The notes under the pieces are model-generated. The model searched no databases. It worked only from the letters and a program-made list of their open reading frames with translations, and was not told the DNA's origin. 64,000 nt of DNA, taken from Valencia hispanica (taxonomy: Eukaryota; Chordata; Actinopteri; Cyprinodontiformes; Valenciidae). Positions within the stretch are counted from its first letter, which is position 1. Every line of letters starts with the position of its first letter. The stretch lies in assembly GCA_963556495.2 (NCBI GenBank), contig OY747710.1:20405500-20469499 (forward strand). The letters are read 5' to 3'. Below are positions 56,662 to 64,000 of this stretch, one piece after another. A program made the translations under genes and the position numbers.

Positions 56662-56770
56662 CTGTGTTTGCGGCAGCACGTTTAAGGATTAAGGTACAAC
56701 TTCAAACCTTAGGGAAAGTAATCCTCTGCCTCCCTCCCCACCGTCCGCAAACGTTTTCTGTCCGCAGCTT
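56662..56770 (-). other. ncapd2: NCAPD2 non-coding exon 1
   Basis: On the minus strand, CACAG followed by GTAACG gives a donor at 56661. It pairs with the acceptor GTTTGTTACGCAG just upstream of the start codon. The transcription start is not visible; the right limit is placed just below the CHR-like site. Confidence 0.5.
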
Positions 56771-56826
56771 TTCAAATTGCTGCCACCGCGCGCCAAAAGA
56801 ACGAAACTATGACGCATATTGCGTCA
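56771..56826 (-). promoter_or_regulatory. NCAPD2 promoter: palindrome, E2F site and CHR-like element
   Basis: Reading the minus strand toward the gene: a perfect inverted repeat TGACGCA-ATA-TGCGTCA (56826-56810), an E2F match TTTTGGCGCG (56798 downward), then TTTGAA (56776-56771), the CHR core of G2/M genes bound by DREAM/MuvB. NCAPD2 is a mitotic gene, so E2F plus CHR control fits. The transcription start is probably just downstream. No TATA box is seen. Confidence 0.55.
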
Positions 56827-57607
56827 GAGGTTGTACTAAATTCTGACTCAATACCACCACCAGCTGGCCAACTGCTCATAGGACAGCGCAAAGCCAGTAC
56901 TATCTCGATTACTGAGGGGAAAAAAGACAAAAGACCACAGAGGAATGTTTTTCTGAGGTAGTAGCTGTATTGAAATGATTGACAGCCCTATCATCCCCTC
57001 ACCAATATTTCAGCTACAGAAATGAGAATACTTTTCAAGAAATATCTTAGGTTAAATTCTATGCAGCACTTGAATAAAAAAAAAAAGTTAAATTAAAATG
57101 GGTTAATTCACTACCACATACATCTAATGCTGTGTCACAAAGCAGGTTCTGTCTTCTCGAAGCGTCTAAAAATAGTGTTTCAATTTAAAAAAAAGGGAAA
57201 ATTAACAATACAAAAAAACAAATCAGTTCAAGGCTCATTTTCATTAATAAGTAGAAACTCTTCAGTTGTACATGTGAATATCATGTGAATAGACTATTGT
57301 GTATCAGAGCTACAACTACTAAACCAGAAGGGGGCAGCTGTAGTGTTTATAATATAGGAAAAAGTCACAATAAGAGCACCATAGATAACTAAATAATAAC
57401 CAAAAACTGTTATGAATAAAAAAAAGAACTTAAATACATTTTCAACCGCCTGGCTCCTTCACACACTGCATCAGACCAAGGCAAAGACGTAAACCAAAGA
57501 GTAAAGCACCAAATGTAAAACAAAGACGTGAAACAAAAGTGAAGAAAACTTTTTCTCATGTTCCATCTAACGGATCACTGTGTTTTGTTCCAGATTGACC
57601 AGGTGAA

Positions 57608-57647
57608 TCACTTTCTCTTTCTGTCTTGAGAGCAGCGTGGGCAGTAC
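57608..57647 (-). CDS. ing4: ING4 terminal coding exon
   Basis: Encodes [12 protein letters not shown] and the TGA stop: the last two zinc-binding Cys and the basic C-terminal tail. No clear AATAAA was found before the NCAPD2 promoter, about 780 bases away. Confidence 0.92.
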
Positions 57648-60600
57648 CTGCAGAGGGGGAATAAAAATTGAGGTGGTTAAGGTGAGCTGTAACAATTTAA
57701 AAAACACTTGCTATACACACACCGATGACAATCAACTTAGACTTTCTCACCATTTTCCCCGTGGTTTGGTTGTTAAGCCCACACATGCGAAATGGAACCA
57801 CTCAATGGAGCACTGGAAAAAAAATAAAATCAAAACACATTATTGTAGCACAAACTGAGCACTTAGACGAAACTAAGCTTTTCAAAAGACAATCAAGAAA
57901 TGACTGTTCAAAGCCAGCTATCAAACCCGCTATTCAACTGTATTCATTGCTGCAGTCCTTTTAGAATAATGCATGGGCATGAAAGAGCATCTGGCTTATT
58001 TTTTTTTTATAGCAGAAATGAAAAGTATATATACCCCTGTATATTTGCCATGTTTTCGTGAAGTAACAATGAGTCAAAGACAAATAATTTCAGATCACTA
58101 TCTACCTTTAATGTGACCCAAAATGTAAAAAATAAGCTGATATATTTCAGGGGAAAACATAAAAACCTATAATAATGTGGGGGCAGAAATATACACACCC
58201 TATGCAGTGTGTTCAGGATTAACCACCATGTTAAAAGTCATGTTAAATAAGAGTTATGATTTGAGGTAACTCTGATTAACCACAAATAACATAAAGATGT
58301 TCTAGGAGTCTTTTATTAAGTCATTTTCCTAAGTCTCATAGCAAGAGCAACAGTCTGCAGAGCTACAAAGGCATCAGGGGGATGTCATTATCAAAAGTTA
58401 GAATTCATTTAGAAGAATATATACAATTCACACCCCCAAGTAAACTCTCAATTAGAACTGTACACAAAAGTGAGATGTGAATCCCTAAACTCAACTCACA
58501 AAATTGTGTGGTTTCAACAGTAAATTCAGTCTTGGTGTGAATGAGAAACTGCTGGAATATGACAGTTCCCTTTTTCCCCCCCAACATGTTTCGAACAAAT
58601 AATGCTTACTCTGCACACAATCGCATGCCAATTACGATCATTACATCCGATTCCTTCAAAACATAGGGCAAAGCTAGTGTTTTGTTCATCAATAAAACTA
58701 AACTCACATCGGTGTTGTCACAGCCAATCATCTCGCCGTAAGACACCTGATGACACAAACAGTAGGTGGGCTCGTTGGGGTCCACAGGCATGTCCAGCAC
58801 ATCAGATGGGTGCACGTTGCCAAAGTTGGTGGCAGGGCTGTTGAATTCCCCTCTGATGGGATGGAGAAACAGACATTTTCTTTTAGCATTAAAACCCAAA
58901 CTCCATACACAGGATTATGACCAGATATAAAACATACTGCTGAAAAAGTTTGACTTTCTTCTGTGCGCTCTTGGGGCTTCCATCTTCATCCGAGCTCTTC
59001 ACTTTAGATCTTGTTTTCGCGGCCTTCTTCTCCTTCTGTCTGGAATCTCCTGGAATAACACAAACACCTCAGTTTAACACAAAGCACAGTTTTTTTTAAA
59101 ACCGTCTAGGTTGTCGACATAAAAACAGAGCAAAAACAAAGCCCACACACCTTTCTTTCCCTTACTGGAGGTGGAATCATAGTCAGTGCTCTCAATCTGC
59201 TTCTCCTTCAGGTCCGCTTCAAATCGAGCCAGGTCTGTGTCGAGGCGTCGGATGTGTTTGTCGACCTGCGGGAAGAAGCACACTGATATTTGATGTCCAA
59301 TTTCAATTGTTTTTAAGTTTAGTCATTACATTTAGAAGATTTGTCTCTAGAATATTTAGATTATTTCAGATGTACCAACCATTTCATAGGTCTGCATAGC
59401 AAGCTGCACCTTATCATCTCCAAACTCCTTGCATTTACTGTAGGACTGCTGAATCTGCCTCAGTAGGGACAGTTTTTGCTCAGAGGAGAGAGTCCGGGCA
59501 TTGGAGGTGTATTCTTTCGCCAGAGAGTCAATCTGTCCTTTTAGGTCTAAATGAAATGATATTTTTTTATCAGTTATTTTGTTTTACCTTTAAGATTGCA
59601 CTGCAGCTAAGAAATGCTCATAACAGTAAAAGCAATTTTTTGTGCAGAAATAAATAATTTGACCAATTCATCTGAAATAAATACATTTTGGTAGAACGAA
59701 TAATCAAAAACTAAAGGGGACAGTCAAATTCCTCATGGTGTTCAATAATAATTTATACATTTATAAAGCTATTTATAAACCGTAATCCTTTTAAACATAA
59801 TAGTTATGTTGCCACCACAAACTGCAATGCATTTTAATGGAACTTTATGTGATAGACCAATTCAAAGAAAGGAAGTGAACAATTGTGAAGTGGAAGGAAA
59901 TTAAAACACTGGTTTCAGTTCTTTTTACAAATAAATAAAGCCTGATGTCCAATTGTATTTAGTCCCTCTGGGTCAATCTTTTCTCAATATTAAGTCTCGA
60001 TGACCTCTGCACAACTACAGAGAACTTTTTGTGCAGTTTTGTTTGGAAAATAGCAAGAAACTTGCCTCAAATTCTCAATTAATTTTAAGTCTGGACTTTG
60101 ACAGAGCCATTTTCTGCTTTGATCCTAATCATTCTATCGTACCCTGGCTGTGCGTTAAGGGTTATTGTCTTGCTGGATGGTTCACCTCTGCCCCGTGCTG
60201 ATGCTTTCGCAGTCTCTAGCAGGTTTTCCTCCACAATTCCCCCTCTGATTAGCTCCCCCCACTACTCATTACCAGCTTCCCCCTGAACAGATTAACCCAC
60301 CTGAGCTGTGGATCTCTGCAGCTCCTCCAGAGTTACTATAGTCCTCAATGCTGCTCTCCTAGCCAACACTGGCAGACAGACCCCAAAGATGACCAGTACC
60401 TAAGGACCTATGCACTCAGACATCTTAATGCAACTGCCACACAGCTGCAGGCCCGTTTATGAGATGTGAGGGGTACTAGGGTTTCCAGACAAACCATTTG
60501 CAACCAACTCCGCCGCTTTGGCTTGAATGCCAGACCACCATTGCAGGCGACTTCACTGACACCAAGACACCGTTGTGAACGTTTGCAGGGGGCACAAGAC

Positions 60601-61617
60601 CATTTGACCTGGACAATGCAGCAGTGCCCTACCTTCTGTTCATTGACGAGTGTCGGGTCACCTTGCACAGAAATGATGGTCGTCAGCGTTGTCGAAGAAG
60701 GCGAGGTGAGCGATACGCCGAGGTCAACATGGTCCCCAGGGTTAGCTTCAGTGGAGGAGGTGTAACAGTCTGAGCAGGCATCACCAGTCAGCGCAAAACT
60801 AATTAGATTATTGTAGATGGCTCAGTCACTGCACGTTCTTACCTCAGAGACATCATATAACCCATCATCATCCCCCAATTTCGTCAGCACACCCCCAACT
60901 TTCTGTTCACGGATGATAATGCTTCACCACATTGTGCCAAAATTGTCACAGCTCGACTTCAGGAAGTCGGAGTGCCTCATATGGTATGGCCAGCAATGTC
61001 CCCTGACCTGAACCACATAGAGCAGTGTTTCTTGGCCCTGGTCCTCAGGGCCTACTGCCCAGCACACCTGATTCGAATGACAGCATTAGCTCTTGTATGT
61101 AATCAAGCGCTGCAGAAACCAGTTAATCACCTAGTTATTTAGGCCAGGTGTGTGGAAGAAGGGAAACACCTAAAACAAGCACAACAGTGGGGCCCAAGGA
61201 CCAGAGTTGAGAAACCCTGCCATAGAGCACGTTTGGGACCAGCTGAAGCAGAGACTGGATTATTGTACCCCACCCCCACGTGCCCTGGCAGAACTGCATG
61301 TAGCACTTGCGGAGAAGTGGAACGCATTGCCTCAAGACATCATGAGGCTAGTGAGGAGCATGAGATGTTGCTGTCAAGCTGTCATTGCGGCAAATGGTCG
61401 AAACACCCGCTACTGACATAGTCAATTTGTGTTATTTGGGGCTACCCTTGTTATTGTCTACATTTGTGGGGTAATAAATATTACACTAATGAAAATGGTG
61501 TTAGTTCTCATTCATTATTAGTAATATCAAAGGATACTTTTATTTATTTAATTAAAATTCAGACCAAATAGGAATACCACTGATATAAGTAACAATATCC
61601 CAAACTTATTGAGAGTA

Positions 61618-61679
<62 letters not shown>

Positions 61680-63563
61680 TAAGTTTAGTAGGAGCCATTT
61701 GTATGACTGGTGGGACCTAAGAACAACCCAAGGCAAAAGCAAACTAAGCAGCTGCTTAGGGCCCCGAGACCTTCATATACAGTCCGTTTCCAAAAAATTA
61801 GAAAATGATAGAAAAGTTTATTTCCATAATTCCATTCAAAACATTAAACTTCCATAGATTATAGATTCAGGGCCCACAACTTAAACGATTTCAAGTATTT
61901 TGTCGTTTATTTGTACATAATTTGGGCTTCCTGCTCGTAAAACCCACGAAATCAGCAATTCAAAATATTAGAATACTGCAAAGAAATCACCATTTACTTC
62001 TGTTTTTTGCAGAAAAAAAGAGAATGAAGTTAGGATCACATCAAATCAATTAAAATATGGTACTTTCAAAACGATATGTCAATCTTCAATACTTGGTAGG
62101 GAATCCCTTTGCCTTAATCACTGTCTTGATGCACCATGGCATTGAGGCAATCAGCCTGTGGCATTGCCTGGGAGTTATGGAAACACAGATTTCCTTGATA
62201 CTTGATTTCCTGGATCATTTTCCCTTTGATAATACCTCATAGATTCTCAATGGGGTTCAAGTCCAGTGAGTTGGCTGGCCAATCAAGCACTGTGATGGCA
62301 TGGGCATCAAACCAGGTTTTAGTGCTTCTGACGGTATGGGCAGGGGACAGGTCCTGCTGGAAGATGAAATCTGCGTCGCCATACAGATCCTCAGCAGAAA
62401 GAATCATGAAGTCCTCTAAAACATTGTGGTAGACTGATGTGGTGACCTTGGATTTAAGAAAGCAGAGTTTGCCAACACCTGTACCGGACATTGCAGCCCA
62501 AATCATGACTGACTGACTGGATATTTCACACTGGACCTCAAGCAGCTTGGGTTCTGTTCCTCACCTGTCCTCCTCCAAACCCTTGGACTTTGATTTCCAA
62601 ATTAAAGGTACACCTTACTTTTATCGGAAAAAAAGAGGACCTTGCACCATTGGCCAACAGGCCAGTCCTTCTTCTTTTTGGCCCAGTTGAGATGCGTCTG
62701 AATGTGGTGGTATTTGAAGCAGTGACTCCCGCCTCATTCCACTCTTTCTGAATCTCTGCCAGATTCATTAATCTTCTCTGTTTGATAATCCGCCGAAGCC
62801 CGCAGTCAGCTCTTCTGCTGGTGCATCTTCTCCTGCCACATTTTGTCCTTCCACTAGACTTTCCAGTGGTATGCTTGGACACAGCACTCTGAACAGCCAG
62901 CCTCCTTAGCTATGAATTTTTGTGGCTTACCCACATGATGGTTTTCTGGCCACTTGTCAAGTCTGCAGTCTTCCCCATATTGAACCTAACTGAGACAATT
63001 GAACCAAAGTGAAGCAATTTATTGACACCTGGGAAAACCGGTGGAGGTACTTTGAGTGTAGTAGATGAGTATTGTGTGACACTCAGTTTAAAACATTCAT
63101 GCCCTGTTAAAATCGGGCTGATTTCTTCACAGTATTCTATATTTTTAAAATTCCTGTTTTCGTGGGTTTTATGAGCTGGAAGCCCAAATTATGTACAAAT
63201 AAACAACTAAATACTTGAAATCGTTTGAGTTGTGGGCCCTGAATCTATAATCTATGGAAGTTTAATGTTTTGAATGGAATTATGGAGATAAACTTTTCCA
63301 TGATATTCAAATTTTTTGGAAAGGGTCTGTATACTCATGACTATTTGTGACAAGTACTCATTTATTATATATCTTATATATTAAATTCTTCAGTAGTAAT
63401 TGTAAGACTTCTATGGTAACTTTTTCTGGGTAGATGATAACTGGCCTTTTCTTTCGCAATAAATTCACGATTCACTGCTGATTATTCTCACCCTCTGTGC
63501 GTTGATCGAGATCTCTCATTAGATTAAAGTTCCTCTGCAGCTCGAAGGGAAGATTTTCTATGC
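57608..63563 (-). CDS. ing4: Inhibitor of growth protein 4 (seven exons; first exon outside window)
   Basis: ING4 reads H3K4me3 through a PHD finger and belongs to HBO1 acetyltransferase complexes in the nucleus. The exons visible here join in phase and encode the ING helical domain, a Lys-rich nuclear localisation segment and a complete C4HC3 PHD finger, then RKRK and a stop. Exon order is 63563-63492, 59546-59380, 59265-59151, 59049-58938, 58852-58708, 57812-57751 and 57647-57608, 713 nt in all. The first exon, coding about 12 residues, should lie just beyond 64000. The PHD sequence ([17 protein letters not shown]) is near-identical to vertebrate ING4 and ING5; [12 protein letters not shown] and the KKKxK linker favour ING4, as does synteny with NCAPD2. 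Confidence 0.9.
57751..57812 (-). CDS. ing4: ING4 coding exon 7 (second half of PHD finger)
   Basis: Encodes [20 protein letters not shown] and the start of a Trp codon. It carries the PHD His and aromatic-cage Trp. Confidence 0.93.
57990..58450. repeat. DNA-transposon-like repeat fragment in ING4 intron
   Basis: Contains AATGTGACCCAAAATGTAAAA and AAGCTGATATATTTCAGG, sequence common in fish transposon remnants. No transposase frame. Confidence 0.4.
58708..58852 (-). CDS. ing4: ING4 coding exon 6 (first half of PHD finger)
   Basis: Encodes [20 protein letters not shown], then [15 protein letters not shown]. It supplies the first zinc-binding Cys residues and the Tyr/Asp surface that reads H3K4me3. 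Confidence 0.93.
58938..59049 (-). CDS. ing4: ING4 coding exon 5
   Basis: Lys/Arg-rich segment [20 protein letters not shown], the nuclear localisation region. Acceptor ATTCCAG, donor GTATGT. Confidence 0.88.
59151..59265 (-). CDS. ing4: ING4 coding exon 4
   Basis: Encodes [20 protein letters not shown], then [19 protein letters not shown]. The linker toward the basic region begins here. Confidence 0.92.
59380..59546 (-). CDS. ing4: ING4 coding exon 3
   Basis: Encodes [20 protein letters not shown], then [17 protein letters not shown], the long ING helix. The donor GTTGGT is weaker than usual but in phase. Confidence 0.92.
59810..60300 (-). mobile_element. Tc1-like transposon remnant, reversed
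   Basis: TTTATGTGATAGACCAATTC and the later TTGTCTTGCTGGATGGTTCACC block are the reverse of the family at 41805-42790. Truncated at the next element. Confidence 0.55.
60390..61420 (+). mobile_element. Tc1/mariner-type transposase pseudogene
   Basis: The plus strand encodes broken transposase: an [19 protein letters not shown] block with HTH character, [23 protein letters not shown] text in a shifted frame, a [19 protein letters not shown] block and a terminal [19 protein letters not shown] block. A small hAT MITE interrupts it at 61023-61219. It lies in the ING4 intron. Confidence 0.75.
61023..61219. mobile_element. hAT-type MITE nested in the Tc1 pseudogene
   Basis: Ends CAGTGTTTC and GAAACCCTG are inverted. 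The host sequence CATAGAG is repeated at both junctions, giving an 8-bp duplication with at most one mismatch. About 197 bases, no coding part. Confidence 0.8.
61619..61677. repeat. TA microsatellite
   Basis: About 29 uninterrupted TA units. Likely length-variable. Confidence 0.98.
61780..63329 (-). mobile_element. Full-length Tc1-like transposon with ~200-bp inverted repeats
   Basis: TA flanks both ends. The ends CAGTCCGTTTCCAAAAAATT and the inverse of AATTTTTTGGAAAGGGTCTG start inverted repeats of about 200 bases, unusually long for a Tc1 element but known in some fish families. The minus strand holds the transposase in pieces: an HTH-type N-terminal half (about 62882-62538) and a catalytic half (62506-62237) with [11 protein letters not shown] and [11 protein letters not shown]. 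Stops and shifts break it, so it is dead. Confidence 0.88.
62237..62506 (-). pseudogene. Tc1-like transposase, catalytic fragment
   Basis: Reads [20 protein letters not shown], then [11 protein letters not shown] with the second catalytic Asp, and DLNPIENL with the final Glu, about 34 residues apart. The frame ends in a premature stop. Confidence 0.8.
63492..63563 (-). CDS. ing4: ING4 coding exon 2
   Basis: Encodes [20 protein letters not shown] and RTE, the start of the ING domain. The acceptor is CATCCAG. The split first codon needs one base from the missing exon 1. Confidence 0.92.
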
Positions 63564-64000
63564 CTGGATGGATAAAGATAGAGGGTGGATAAAAAAAAAT
63601 ACCAGTTTAATCGCACCATAATCACCGAGGTCAAAGTCAAACAGTAACAAAAAAAAAATAACGATGCGAGCGTGGTGGCTAGCTCAATGTTGAACGTATA
63701 ATGCAATTTATGTTATCTTTCAAACTTATTCTATAAAATCCACACATATGGATGTTTTCTGTGGGTCAAGAGAATCTTAAATACATCTACATGAAGTATT
63801 GAAACATTGTCTGTGTGCTTTGTGATATCAAGCAGCATCCTCTTAGCTTCGCTACAAAGCGGGTTTCCAGGAAATAGACAGAGCCTAAAGCGACTGACTA
63901 TCGGAGCGTGGCTAAAGCGTCCCCCTCCTTATAGTAGACAGACGAGGGCTATGGTGCATAATTAAATGTAAAATACGCATTTACTAAATTAAACGGAACA
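63564..64000. other. ING4 intron 1 start
   Basis: Intron sequence between exon 2 and the unseen exon 1. No coding segment matching the ING4 N terminus is present on either strand. Confidence 0.5.

Noticed and set aside
61548..61857. Frames running across the TA microsatellite (poly Tyr-Ile)
   Set aside because: Produced by the simple repeat, not genes.
63840..63960. ING4 exon 1 in the last 150 bases
   Set aside because: No frame there resembles the ING4 N terminus and no matching donor was found, so exon 1 is placed outside the window.

Overview
The window reads as teleost fish genomic DNA. It holds intron-rich vertebrate genes on one strand and a dense load of fish-type transposons: a Rex3 RTE retrotransposon, L2/Maui-like LINE pieces, Tc1-like, hAT, PIF/Harbinger and TTAA-flanked DNA elements, and tRNA-derived SINE pieces. 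The species cannot be named from the sequence.

All three recognisable protein genes are on the minus strand. From right to left (their 5' to 3' order) they are ING4 (seven of its coding exons between 63563 and 57608; the first exon lies beyond 64000), NCAPD2 (condensin I subunit D2, complete, 31 coding exons from 56307 to 7183, predicted 1395 residues), and the first coding exon of a C-type natriuretic peptide precursor (154-56), which runs off the left edge. ING4 and NCAPD2 lie near each other on human 12p13, so this block keeps old synteny. I assembled the NCAPD2 exons by hand. Every junction has AG/GT signals and the phases agree from the ATG to the TGA.

The most interesting content is in the NCAPD2 introns. 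Three different introns carry related ~290-325 nt RNAs on the host strand, each a composite box C/D plus H/ACA scaRNA of the U85/SCARNA10 type, which in human is also hosted by NCAPD2. The pocket expected for U5 snRNA pseudouridine 46 is kept in all three. The D-box guide for U5 C45 is kept in two and broken in one. A second possible guide near the C box, complementary to U5 around G37, is kept in a different pair. That pattern looks like duplication followed by partial division of labour.

Region by region: 1-1380 is CNP exon 1 and its 5' leader; 1380-7030 is intergenic with LINE, SINE and DNA-transposon debris; 7031-14387 is the NCAPD2 3' end and a 7.1 kb last intron holding a hAT element with a Rex3 copy inserted in it; 14388-20860 is a cluster of NCAPD2 3' exons; 20861-40520 is two large TE-filled introns; 40521-56307 holds the remaining exons and the scaRNAs; 56600-56830 is the NCAPD2 promoter with E2F and CHR-like sites; 57600-63563 is ING4 with a large Tc1-rich intron.

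NCAPD2 drives mitotic chromosome condensation, its introns supply modification guides for the spliceosomal U5 snRNA, ING4 reads H3K4me3 in HBO1 complexes, and CNP is a secreted hormone. They are neighbours by synteny rather than an operon-like unit.
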